The notes under the pieces are model-generated. The model did not search any database. It was not told where the DNA came from and was given only the letters and a program-made list of their open reading frames with translations. From the NCBI GenBank assembly GCA_016937575.1, contig JAFHKN010000002.1, forward strand, positions 2,480,001 through 2,544,000: DNA of 64,000 bases, given 5' to 3'. Both the position numbers and the translations under genes were made by a program. The stretch's first letter is position 1; each line of letters starts with the position of its first letter. Of this stretch, positions 8,525 to 16,181 are shown in pieces. The DNA comes from Roseomonas aeriglobus (GTDB lineage: Bacteria > Pseudomonadota > Alphaproteobacteria > Sphingomonadales > Sphingomonadaceae).

Positions 8525-9732
8525 GGGGTTGTCCTTACATCCTGGCTCGTCACCTTTTGGTAAACGGGGTCGTAGCGCGCAACATTGGTCGCCCAGTCGC
8601 GCTCCGCCTCGACGAAGGCGCGGCCGGCGGCGCGGCGCGCGTCCCAGCTCGACCGATCGGCGAAGACGCCGGCAACGGCGGCGGCCAGCGCCGCCGGATC
8701 GTCGGGCGCGAACAGGGTGCCGGTGATGCCGTCGCGGATCAGCTCGCGGTGCCCGCCGACGTCGGAAGCGGCGACCAACCGACGCTGCGCCATCGCCTCC
8801 AGCGGCTTCAGCGGCGTAACGAGATCGGTCAGGCGCATGTGGCGGCGCGGATAGACCAGCAGGTCGATGACGCCGTAATAGCGCACCACCTCGCTATGGG
8901 CGACGCGACCGACGAAGCGGATCGCGTCCGCCGCGCTCGACGCTGCAGCCTGCGCGCGCAACGCGCCTTCCATCGGACCGCCGCCGACCAGGACCAGTTT
9001 CAGCTTCGGTCGCCGCGCGACCAGATCGGGCATCGCAGCGATCAGATGATCGAGCCCTTCATAATCGTAGAAGCTCCCGACGAAGCCGATCGTCTCGCCC
9101 GACAGGCCCAGGTCCGCCGCCAGCGCGTCGTCGCGCGCGGGCGGTTCGCCGAACAGGGTCAGGTCGACGCCGTTGGGCGACACCATGATCTTGTCACCGT
9201 CGATTCCGCGCGCAATCAGGTCGCCGCGCAGCCCTTCGCAAATGACCGCGACCGCATCCGCCCGACGGACGGCGAACGTCTCCAGCGCGCGGGTCGCACG
9301 ATATTTCGCCGAACCCTCGCGCCCCGTTCCATTGCCGACCGCCGCATCCTCCCAGAAGGCGCGAATCTCATAGACGATAGGAATGGCGCGCCGCGCCGAC
9401 ACGGCAAGGCCCGCCAGCGCATCGAGCACCGGCGAATGTGCGTGGAGCACGTCGGGGCGGAACTCGTCGACAACCTGACCGATGCGCCTGGCAAAGGCGG
9501 CGATCTCGGCGATCTCCCCCAGCGGCGCCGGCCAGCGGGGCGTGTAGGACGTGCGATAGAAATCGATTCCCTCGATCGTTTCGCGCGGCACGCGCGCATC
9601 ACCGTGGCGCGGGCCGGTCACCGCGGCGACGACATGCCCGCGACGCATCTGCGCCGACAGGATCGCACGGGTGCGAAAAGTGTAGCCGCTGTGGAGCGGC
9701 AGACCGTGATCGAGCAGGTGAAGGATGCGCAT
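8494..9732 (-). CDS. GT4 glycosyltransferase, exosortase A/PEP-CTERM-associated type
   Basis: Glycosyltransferase of 412 residues with the opening MRILHLLDHGLPLHSGYTF that is characteristic of the exosortase-A-associated family TIGR04063 (recognised from memory). It has a GT-B fold layout: an N-terminal acceptor domain and a C-terminal nucleotide-sugar domain with GFVGSFYDYEGLDHLI, LVLVGGGPMEGAL and the E-x7-E region around YPRRHMRLTDLVTPLKPLEAMA. It probably adds a sugar to a lipid-linked exopolysaccharide or O-glycan intermediate at the cytoplasmic face. It is divergent from the exosortase-A-associated ligase group across a REP-like repeat. Confidence 0.88.
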   Translation of the reverse strand: MRILHLLDHGLPLHSGYTFRTRAILSAQMRRGHVVAAVTGPRHGDARVPRETIEGIDFYRTSYTPRWPAPLGEIAEIAAFARRIGQVVDEFRPDVLHAHSPVLDALAGLAVSARRAIPIVYEIRAFWEDAAVGNGTGREGSAKYRATRALETFAVRRADAVAVICEGLRGDLIARGIDGDKIMVSPNGVDLTLFGEPPARDDALAADLGLSGETIGFVGSFYDYEGLDHLIAAMPDLVARRPKLKLVLVGGGPMEGALRAQAAASSAADAIRFVGRVAHSEVVRYYGVIDLLVYPRRHMRLTDLVTPLKPLEAMAQRRLVAASDVGGHRELIRDGITGTLFAPDDPAALAAAVAGVFADRSSWDARRAAGRAFVEAERDWATNVARYDPVYQKVTSQDVRTTPWLRYRFTGQ

Positions 9733-9796
9733 CTCAGCGCGGGTCCTGCCATGCGGGTGTTTAACGTCGCGCTAACCCGACCGGGGTAATCACGAT

Positions 9797-9887
9797 CCGT
9801 TCGTCCTGAGCCTGTCGGCGGACCGTTCTTCTTGACCGCGCGTCTCGCCGAAGAAGAGCGATGCTTCGACAGGCTCAGCACGAACGG
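9797..9887. repeat. REP-like intergenic inverted repeat
   Basis: Two 21-base arms at 9797-9817 and 9867-9887 are inverted copies of each other with one mismatch (arm core TCCTGAGCCTGTCG). They are separated by about 49 bases that contain a further weaker inner complementarity (TTCTTC / GAAGAA). Sequences of this type, translating as RAEPVEAS or LSLSKH, are familiar as dispersed repeats in sphingomonad genomes. It occupies the gap between the divergent glycosyltransferase and ligase genes and could form a large hairpin in transcripts. Confidence 0.75.
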
Positions 9888-9912
9888 TATTCCTTCGCAG
9901 GCCGGGCAACGC

Positions 9913-10065
9913 ATGATCGACAATTTCTCGCTCGGCCTGACGCATGGCCTGATGGCACTGGCGGTCTGGTATCTGCTCCGCCGCCCCGACCTCGATCGCG
10001 AGGGCACCGCAGGCGACGACACCCGCGCGCCCAAGCGATCGAAATGGGGGCGCCGCGATGCGTGA
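9913..10065 (+). CDS. Small membrane protein upstream of the O-glycosylation ligase
   Basis: A 50-residue protein (MIDNFSLGLTHGLMALAVWYLL) with one membrane helix at about residues 5-23 followed by a charged tail (RRPDLDREG...KRSKWGRRDA). It overlaps the start of the ligase gene by eight bases, so the two are co-translated. Comparable tiny proteins accompany the ligase in exosortase-A gene sets, which supports it being real despite its size. It may be a subunit or stabiliser of the ligase; this is inference from coupling. Confidence 0.7.
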   Translation: MIDNFSLGLTHGLMALAVWYLLRRPDLDREGTAGDDTRAPKRSKWGRRDA

Positions 10066-11413
10066 CCTCGTCTTCGTCGCCTTCCTGGGCGCCTTCTTCG
10101 CGGCGGGCTTTCGGCGGCCGTTCATTTTCGTGCTGGCCTATGTCTACATCGACATCGTCTCGCCGCAGCGGCTGACCTATTATCTGCTGAACGCCGTGCC
10201 GATCTCGGCGATGGCGGTCGCTCTGGCGATCGGGGCCTGGCTGGCGGTCGACGACAAATCCGACACGCGGCTCGCCCCGCGCCAGGGGCTGCTTGCGATC
10301 CTGCTGCTCTACTGCTGGTACACGACCATTCACGCCGATTTCCCGGTCGACGCTCTGTCGAAATGGGAATGGGTTTGGAAAGCGCTGGCCTTTGCAATCT
10401 TTCTGCCGCTGACGCTGCGCACCAAACTCAGGATCGAGGCGCTGCTGCTGTTCATGATCCTGTCGGCAGCGTCGATCATCATCGTCGGCGGGATCAAGAC
10501 CTTGGGCTCGGGCGGCGGGTACGGCCAGCTCAACCTGATGGTCGACAACAACTCCGGGCTTTACGAGGGCTCGACCATCTCGATGGTCGCGATTGCGATC
10601 ATCCCCATCATCCTGTGGTTCACGAAGTTCGGGACCATTTTCATCCCCGACTGGCGGGTGAAGGCGTTCAGCTTCGCGCTGATCTTCGCCTGCCTGCTGA
10701 TCCCCATCGGCACGTCGACCCGGACCGGCCTGCTGTGCATCGGCCTGCTCGCGGTGCTGCTGCTGCGCGATACCAAGCGGCGCATCCTCTACCTCAGCCT
10801 GATGGCCGCGGCCACCCTGGCGGCGGTGCCGTTCCTGCCGTCGTCGTTCACCGAACGCATGGGGACGATCAAGACCTACCAGGCCGATGCCTCGGCCTCG
10901 ACCCGCCTCGCGGTGTGGCAGTGGACGATGGACTATGTGAAGACCCACCCGATGGGCGGCGGGTTCGAGGCGTATCGCCAGAACAAGATCCGCTATGACA
11001 AGGTGAAGGTCGAAGGCGCGCCCGCCAACGCCACCGTCGACACGCAGCTGGAGGTCGATTCGGGCCGCGCCTATCATAGCGCCTATTTCGAGATGCTGGG
11101 CGAACAGGGCTATTTCGGGCTCGGCCTGTGGCTGCTCATCCAGGTGATCGGCCTGCTCCGGATGGAAGTGCTGCGTCGCCGGTACGCGAGGGAGACGGGC
11201 GAGCTCGCCTGGGTCGCGCCGCTGGCGGCCGCGTTGCAGAACGCACATTTCGTCTATCTGCTCGGCGCAGCCTTTATCGCCATTGCCTTCCAGCCCTTCG
11301 TCTACATGCTGATCGGCGCGCAGATCGGGCTCGACACCTATGTCGCGCGCAAGCGCAGCGAGACGGCGTGGGTCGGCTTCGGCAAGCGCCGCACGGTGAC
11401 GGCACCGGCATGA
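10058..11413 (+). CDS. Putative O-glycosylation ligase, exosortase A-associated (Wzy/WaaL-like)
   Basis: Polytopic inner-membrane protein of 451 residues with about ten to eleven hydrophobic segments. It has a large periplasmic loop near residues 280-345 holding the conserved GGGFEAYRQNKIRYD and HSAYFEMLGEQGYFG segments typical of the O-antigen ligase/polymerase superfamily. The start MRDLVFVAFLGAFFAAGFRRP with YIDIVSPQRLTYYLL is the signature of the exosortase-A-associated ligase family (TIGR03097, from memory). It would transfer or polymerise lipid-linked glycan in the periplasm. Coupled upstream to the 50-residue protein and downstream (ATGA overlap) to an acyltransferase. Confidence 0.88.
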   Translation: MRDLVFVAFLGAFFAAGFRRPFIFVLAYVYIDIVSPQRLTYYLLNAVPISAMAVALAIGAWLAVDDKSDTRLAPRQGLLAILLLYCWYTTIHADFPVDALSKWEWVWKALAFAIFLPLTLRTKLRIEALLLFMILSAASIIIVGGIKTLGSGGGYGQLNLMVDNNSGLYEGSTISMVAIAIIPIILWFTKFGTIFIPDWRVKAFSFALIFACLLIPIGTSTRTGLLCIGLLAVLLLRDTKRRILYLSLMAAATLAAVPFLPSSFTERMGTIKTYQADASASTRLAVWQWTMDYVKTHPMGGGFEAYRQNKIRYDKVKVEGAPANATVDTQLEVDSGRAYHSAYFEMLGEQGYFGLGLWLLIQVIGLLRMEVLRRRYARETGELAWVAPLAAALQNAHFVYLLGAAFIAIAFQPFVYMLIGAQIGLDTYVARKRSETAWVGFGKRRTVTAPA

Positions 11414-12474
11414 CCGAGCTGCGTGCGCTGACCAGCGTCCGCGGAATCGCCGCGTGGCTGGTCGTGCTGTACCATATCCGCGCGTCGATCGCGGGGCTGC
11501 CCGCGCAGGTCGTCCACGCCCTGTCCTACGGCTATCTTGCGGTCGATTTCTTCTTTCTGCTGTCGGGCTTCGTGATCTGGCTGGCCTGGGGCGCGCGGCT
11601 TCGCGAGGGCGGGCCCGGCACGGCGGCCGAGTTCCTGCGGCGGCGCATCGCGCGAATCTGGCCGCTCCACGCGGTCGTGCTGACCGGCACCGTGCTGATG
11701 GCGGTCGCGCTCGCTGCAACGGGGCGTACGAACCCTGAGCAATATCCCTTCGCCGATCTGCCGCTCCATTATCTGCTCGTCCAGAATTGGGGGCTCGCCG
11801 ATCTCGCCTGGAACGACCCGGCGTGGTCGATCAGCTGCGAATTGTTCGCCTATCTGCTGTTCGTCGCTGTTGCCGGCGCGATCGACCTGCGGCGGCTTTC
11901 GACGCCGGCGCTGATCGCAGCGGCGGTCGGACTATTGGTCGTGCTGCATGGCGTGTTCCGGGTGCGCGGCCTCGCCCATCTGGGTGATCTCATTCCGCAG
12001 ATGGGGATCATCCGCTGCGTACTGCAATTCGCCTGCGGTGCGACGATCGCGGCACTATGGCTGCGGTGGCGGGACCGGTCGCGGGTGCCGGCCGTAAGCG
12101 CGGCCTGTATCGCGGTGGCCGCCGCCGTGCTGACGTTGAGCGGATGGGTGCCCGAGACGCTGGGCGTGCCGCTCGCCTTCGCCGCGCTGCTGCTGATGCT
12201 CGCACTCACCGCCGGGATACCCGGAAACCCGGTGGAGGGGCGCATGCTCCACTACCTCGGCGAGATCAGTTTCGCGACCTATCTGGCGCATTATCCGCTG
12301 TGGACCGCGTTCAAGCTGGTCTTCGTGCGCGATGCCGACGCCGTGCCCCCCCGCCTGATCGCGCTCTACCTCGCCATGGTGCTGGTGGCGTCGGTCATCC
12401 TCTATCATGGCGTCGAGCGCCCGGCGCAGCGTGCGATCAATGGGTGGCGCCGCCGCGAAACCGCGACCGCCTGA
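11410..12474 (+). CDS. Acyltransferase 3 family membrane protein
   Basis: A 354-residue polytopic enzyme of the acyltransferase-3 family, which O-acetylates or otherwise acylates glycans using the conserved His in the first membrane helix (LVVLYHIRAS, His at about residue 19). Further family marks are FFFLLSGFVIWL and the arginine-rich RRRIARIWPLHAV segment. About ten membrane helices follow. The start ATG overlaps the ligase stop codon, so the enzyme probably modifies the glycan handled by the ligase. It ends one base from the convergent DMT transporter gene, leaving no room for a separate terminator. Confidence 0.9.
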   Translation: MTELRALTSVRGIAAWLVVLYHIRASIAGLPAQVVHALSYGYLAVDFFFLLSGFVIWLAWGARLREGGPGTAAEFLRRRIARIWPLHAVVLTGTVLMAVALAATGRTNPEQYPFADLPLHYLLVQNWGLADLAWNDPAWSISCELFAYLLFVAVAGAIDLRRLSTPALIAAAVGLLVVLHGVFRVRGLAHLGDLIPQMGIIRCVLQFACGATIAALWLRWRDRSRVPAVSAACIAVAAAVLTLSGWVPETLGVPLAFAALLLMLALTAGIPGNPVEGRMLHYLGEISFATYLAHYPLWTAFKLVFVRDADAVPPRLIALYLAMVLVASVILYHGVERPAQRAINGWRRRETATA

Positions 12475-12475
12475 G

Positions 12476-13360
12476 TCAGCCCGCCGCCGGCTTCGATCGC
12501 GCCGCGACCATCGACCCCGCGACGATCGCAACGGCACCGGCGATGGTCCAGGGCGACAGCGTCTCGCCAAACACCAGCCAGCCGAGCGCCGCAGCCCAGA
12601 CGAACGACGTATATTCGGTCGGCGCCAGGTAACTTGCCGGCCCGTGGCGATAGGCCCAGCCCAGCAGCAGCAGCGACGTGACGGCCAGCACCGCGGCGCC
12701 GGCGATGACCGGCCAGTGTTCGGGCCCCGGCACGCTCGCGAACCACGGCGCGGCGGGCGCCAGGCAGGCGCCGACGATGACGCTCTGCCAGAAGGCGACT
12801 TCCACCGGTTCCGCCACCTGCGCCTGGGCGCGCATCAGGACGATGTTGAACGCATAGCAGACCGCGCTGGCCAACACCGCGATCGTGCCGTCGATCGCGT
12901 CGGCACCCAGATCGGCGCGCGCTTGCCCGGTCAGGATCAGTCCGACGCCGACCGCGGCACAGGCGCAGGCGATGATCGATCCGCGCGGCACCCGTTCCTT
13001 CAGGATCGCGGCGGCGAGGAACAGCGACAGGATCGGGGCGATGAATGCGAGCGCGATCGCCTGCGCCATCGGCACGCGCGCCAGCCCCCAGAAAAAGGCC
13101 AGCGCCATCACCGTAGACACCAGCCCGCGGACGATATGCAGCCGCATCGCCGGCCGCGACGGCCACGGGCTGCGCACCGTTGCATAGAGCGCCCCCGACA
13201 CCAGGATACCGGCGAGCGAACGCCACAGTATCGTCGTATAGACGCCCAGCGCGATGACCAGGCCTTTCATGACCGCGTCCATGCCGGAAAACACGAGGAT
13301 GCCGAGTGCCGCTGCGGCGAAGGCGAGCGGCAGTGGCACAGGCCTGCTATTGGTCGTCAT
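12476..13360 (-). CDS. EamA/DMT-family transporter
   Basis: A 294-residue inner-membrane protein with ten predicted helices arranged as two EamA repeats (first beginning AFAAAALGILVFSGMDAVMK, second GTIAVLASAVCYAFNIVLMR). The typical segment LPMAQAIALAFIAPI-like is present as VPMAQAIALAFIAPILSLF. Such proteins export amino acids, purines or other metabolites. The start at 13360 is preceded by a strong GGGAGGGG ribosome site; a longer upstream frame is Arg-rich and not credible. Divergent from the DUF1345 gene with a 41-base gap. Substrate unknown. Confidence 0.9.
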   Translation of the reverse strand: MTTNSRPVPLPLAFAAAALGILVFSGMDAVMKGLVIALGVYTTILWRSLAGILVSGALYATVRSPWPSRPAMRLHIVRGLVSTVMALAFFWGLARVPMAQAIALAFIAPILSLFLAAAILKERVPRGSIIACACAAVGVGLILTGQARADLGADAIDGTIAVLASAVCYAFNIVLMRAQAQVAEPVEVAFWQSVIVGACLAPAAPWFASVPGPEHWPVIAGAAVLAVTSLLLLGWAYRHGPASYLAPTEYTSFVWAAALGWLVFGETLSPWTIAGAVAIVAGSMVAARSKPAAG

Positions 13361-13401
13361 CGCCCCTCCCCGGCCGGTTCGCGGGCGGCTATAGCAGCGT
13401 G

Positions 13402-14055
13402 ATGTCTGCGCACCAGCCGACCATCGGCAACCGCCTTGCCCCGCCTCGCTTCCTCGCCTTTTGTGGCATCGCGCTCGTCGCCGTGCCGCTGGCGATTGCG
13501 CGCTCCGACTGGTCGACGGGCACGATGGTCGGCTTCGACATCGCCGCAGCGGTCTTCCTCGTCTCGATCGTGCCCTTGCTGCGACGGGCCGACAGTGCCG
13601 CGATCCGCGCATCGGCGGCGCGTAACGACGCCAACCGGGCGATGCTGCTGGCGCTTACCGCCGCGACCTCGCTTGCGATCCTGGCAGCGGTGACCGGCGA
13701 ATTGATCGCAAAGGGCGCAGTGCCAGCACCGAAGATCGCGCTGGTGCTGACGACGCTGGCGCTGTCCTGGCTGTTCGCCAACACCGTCTATGCGCTGCAC
13801 TATGCCCACATGTTCTACCGCCGCGACGAGGAGCAGGGCGGGGACGAGGGCGGGCTGGACTTTCCGGGCTGCGACGAGCCCGACTATTCGGACTTCCTCT
13901 ATTTCGCCTTCACGCTCGGCATGACGTTCCAGACCAGCGACGTCAGCATCACCGATCGCAGCCTGCGCCGGACGGTGACGGTCCACAGCCTGGCGGCGTT
14001 TGTCTTCAACCTCGGGATCGTGGCGTTCACGATCAACGTGCTGGGGGGTGGCTGA
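13402..14055 (+). CDS. DUF1345 integral membrane protein
   Basis: A 217-residue membrane protein with about five hydrophobic helices. The C-terminal half carries the family hallmarks: YALHYAHMFYRRDE, then YFAFTLGMTFQTSDVSITD and SLAAFVFNLGIVAFTINVL. The latter two are the typical ion-channel-like end of DUF1345 proteins. Biochemical function is unknown for the family. The start at 13402 follows a short spacer from the divergent transporter promoter region. Confidence 0.88.
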   Translation: MSAHQPTIGNRLAPPRFLAFCGIALVAVPLAIARSDWSTGTMVGFDIAAAVFLVSIVPLLRRADSAAIRASAARNDANRAMLLALTAATSLAILAAVTGELIAKGAVPAPKIALVLTTLALSWLFANTVYALHYAHMFYRRDEEQGGDEGGLDFPGCDEPDYSDFLYFAFTLGMTFQTSDVSITDRSLRRTVTVHSLAAFVFNLGIVAFTINVLGGG

Positions 14056-14061
14056 CCCTCC

Positions 14062-14078
14062 GAATATCGACTATATTC
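14062..14078. promoter_or_regulatory. Candidate operator of the toxin-antitoxin pair
   Basis: Perfect inverted repeat GAATAT-N5-ATATTC, 24 bases upstream of the antitoxin start codon. Ribbon-helix-helix antitoxins normally repress their own operon from such AT-rich palindromes just before the gene. Binding is inferred. Confidence 0.5.
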
Positions 14079-14101
14079 CGAGGTAGTACCGGAGACTATA
14101 G

Positions 14102-14374
14102 ATGGCGACTTCGCTGAAGATCGACGACGTGACCAAGGACCGGATCCGCCGTTTGGCCGATGCCCGCGAACGCACGCCACATTGGATTATGCGCGAAGCG
14201 ATACGCGAGTATCTCGAGCGCGAAGAGGCACGGGAAAGCTTCGTCGCCGACGCGGTGCTTGCTTGGGAGGGCTATCGTGAAACCGGGCGGCATCTGTCGG
14301 GTGACGACGCGTTCGCCTGGCTTGCGACCTGGGGCACCCCGGGCGAGCGGCCGGCGCCAAAGTGCCGCGACTGA
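14102..14374 (+). CDS. ParD/CopG-like ribbon-helix-helix antitoxin
   Basis: A 90-residue protein whose N-terminus (MATSLKIDDVTKDRIRRLAD, then ERTPHWIMREAIREYLE) is a ribbon-helix-helix DNA-binding domain, as in TraY/CopG/ParD antitoxins. The C-terminal part (FVADAVLAWEGYRETGRHL) would wrap the toxin. It overlaps the toxin gene by 13 bases, the standard order antitoxin then toxin, and a palindrome lies just upstream. It should neutralise the ParE-like toxin and autoregulate. Confidence 0.88.
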   Translation: MATSLKIDDVTKDRIRRLADARERTPHWIMREAIREYLEREEARESFVADAVLAWEGYRETGRHLSGDDAFAWLATWGTPGERPAPKCRD

Positions 14375-14655
14375 TCCTGACCGAACGCGCCGTTGCGGAT
14401 GTCGAGCGGTGCCGCCTGTTTCTGTCCGCCCGAGACGAAGCCGCTTCGGCGCGGGCAGCAGCATCGATAGCGGCAGCGCTTCGCAAACTGACGGAAGCGC
14501 CGGTCATCGGCCGCCCGCTGCGCACCCACCCGCCTTTTCGCGAACTCGTCATTCCCTTCGGCACGACCGGATATGTCGCGCTCTATGTACACGATGTCGC
14601 TGATGACGCGGTCGTCAGCCTCGCGCTCCGCCATCAGCGCGAAGCAGGCTATTGA
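14362..14655 (+). CDS. RelE/ParE-family toxin
   Basis: A 97-residue basic protein of the ParE/RelE superfamily: MPRLILTERAVADVERCRLF, then a helical hairpin, then the beta-sheet core RTHPPFRELVIPFGTTGYVALY and the C-terminal [14 protein letters not shown] that is typical for the family (LRHQREAGY). It uses a GTG start inside the antitoxin gene. Toxins of this family either poison DNA gyrase (ParE) or cleave mRNA (RelE); which applies cannot be decided here. Its 3' end overlaps the convergent small gene ending at 14649 by seven bases. Confidence 0.9.
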   Translation: MPRLILTERAVADVERCRLFLSARDEAASARAAASIAAALRKLTEAPVIGRPLRTHPPFRELVIPFGTTGYVALYVHDVADDAVVSLALRHQREAGY

Positions 14656-14945
14656 GGGGGTTGGGAGCCAATGCCCACCTTGGCGAGTCGAAAACCGCGA
14701 CTTTGAATCCCGTACACAGCGCCACCGACGCAGCGGTAGGTGAGTGTTTCATAGCCCACGATTTCGATGACATACCGCTTTGCATCGTACCGCGACAGCA
14801 CGGCCGAAACCGCCGTATCGTCGCGTTGATCGACGCGGTCCTTGCCGATCGTCATCATGCACGTATCGCCAGCCTGATGCAGCTTGATGCGCAGAACGGA
14901 TGGTCCGGCCTCTGCGAACGCGAGCAGGGCCGCCCAGGCGATCAT
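14649..14945 (-). CDS. Small putative exported protein coupled to ispG
   Basis: A 98-residue protein ([20 protein letters not shown]) with a short hydrophobic N-terminus that could be a signal peptide ending at about residue 14, followed by a small alpha/beta domain ([38 protein letters not shown]). It has two or three cysteines that might form a disulfide. Its ATG overlaps the ispG stop codon (ATGA), so it is translated together with ispG. No family recognised; a role linked to isoprenoid synthesis is not implied beyond the coupling. Confidence 0.65.
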   Translation of the reverse strand: MIAWAALLAFAEAGPSVLRIKLHQAGDTCMMTIGKDRVDQRDDTAVSAVLSRYDAKRYVIEIVGYETLTYRCVGGAVYGIQSRGFRLAKVGIGSQPPQ

Positions 14946-16060
14946 GCCGCCTGCGCCGGCGCTCCGCTCGCTTCCATCTCCGCGGCCTTCGCCTCGACCA
15001 GCTTGACGATGTGGTCGAGCATGTCGGCATCCTCGACCGTATGATCGGTCACGCCCGACAGATAGACCATGTGCTTGCCGTTGCCGCCGCCGGTGAGTCC
15101 AATGTCGGTTTCGCGCGCTTCGCCGGGGCCGTTGACGACGCAGCCGAGGACCGACAGCGACAGCGGCGTGCGGATGTGCTGCAGGCGGTCTTCCAGTGCC
15201 TGGACGGTGCGGATCACGTCGAAGCCCTGCCGTGCGCACGACGGACACGACACGACGCGGACGCCGCGGTTGCGGATACCCAAAGCCTTCAGGATTTCGA
15301 AGCCGACGCGCACCTCTTCCTCCGGCTCGGCCGACAGCGACACGCGGATGGTGTCGCCGATGCCGAACCACAACAGGCTGCCGATGCCGATTGCCGACTT
15401 GACCGTACCTCCGACGAATCCGCCGGCTTCGGTGATTCCCAGGTGCAGCGGGCAATCGACCGCTTCGGCGAGCTGCTGGTAGGCGGCGACCGCCAGGAAG
15501 ATGTCGCTCGCTTTCACCGCCACCTTGAATTCGTGGAAATCATGGTCCTGCAGCAGCTTGATATGGTCGAGCGCGCTTTCGACCAGCGCTTCCGGACAAG
15601 GCTCGCCATATTTCTCGAGCAGGTCCTTCTCGAGGCTGCCGGCATTCACGCCGATGCGGATCGCGCAGCCATTGGCCTTGGCGGCGTTGACGACTTCCTT
15701 CACCCGCTCGGACGACCCGATGTTGCCCGGGTTGATCCGCAGGCAGGCCGCGCCCGCGTCGGCAGCCTCCAGCGCGCGCTTGTAGTGGAAGTGGATGTCG
15801 GCGACGATCGGCACGCGCGAGGCGCGGACGATGCCCTTGAGCGCCGCGGTGCTTTCGACGTCGGGGCAGCTGACGCGGATGATGTCGACGCCGGCATCCT
15901 CGCAACGGCGGATCTGGTCGATCGTCGCCACCGCGTCGCTGGTCGGGGTGTTGGTCATCGTCTGCACGGTAACCGGCGCATCGCCACCGACGGGGACGTT
16001 GCCGACCATGATCTGGCGGCTGGGGCGGCGCACGATATCGCGCCAGGGACGAACGGACAT
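14942..16060 (-). CDS. ispG: 4-hydroxy-3-methylbut-2-enyl diphosphate synthase (flavodoxin)
   Basis: Penultimate enzyme of the MEP isoprenoid pathway; converts methylerythritol cyclodiphosphate to HMBPP using a [4Fe-4S] cluster. The 372-residue protein has the N-terminal TIM-barrel ([28 protein letters not shown]) and C-terminal ferredoxin-reductase-like domain with cluster cysteines in [13 protein letters not shown] and [10 protein letters not shown]. The ATG at 16060 ([20 protein letters not shown]) is chosen over an upstream in-frame start because it matches the usual N-terminus. It is followed by a coupled small gene. Confidence 0.96.
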   Translation of the reverse strand: MSVRPWRDIVRRPSRQIMVGNVPVGGDAPVTVQTMTNTPTSDAVATIDQIRRCEDAGVDIIRVSCPDVESTAALKGIVRASRVPIVADIHFHYKRALEAADAGAACLRINPGNIGSSERVKEVVNAAKANGCAIRIGVNAGSLEKDLLEKYGEPCPEALVESALDHIKLLQDHDFHEFKVAVKASDIFLAVAAYQQLAEAVDCPLHLGITEAGGFVGGTVKSAIGIGSLLWFGIGDTIRVSLSAEPEEEVRVGFEILKALGIRNRGVRVVSCPSCARQGFDVIRTVQALEDRLQHIRTPLSLSVLGCVVNGPGEARETDIGLTGGGNGKHMVYLSGVTDHTVEDADMLDHIVKLVEAKAAEMEASGAPAQAA

Positions 16061-16181
16061 GGGATTGGATTCCTGTGGGGCTCGCGGGCCATATAGCGTC
16101 CCGGCGAAACGAGCGTAAGCCTCTCCCACTTTTGGTGGTGTCCGGGTGGCCCGCCCGGTCCAAACCCGCTACCGGCCGGGA

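Noticed and set aside
9790..10125. Minus-strand frame translating as RAEPVEASLFFGETRG.
   Set aside because: It is the translation of the REP-like repeat plus antisense of the ligase start; useful only as a sign of the repeat.
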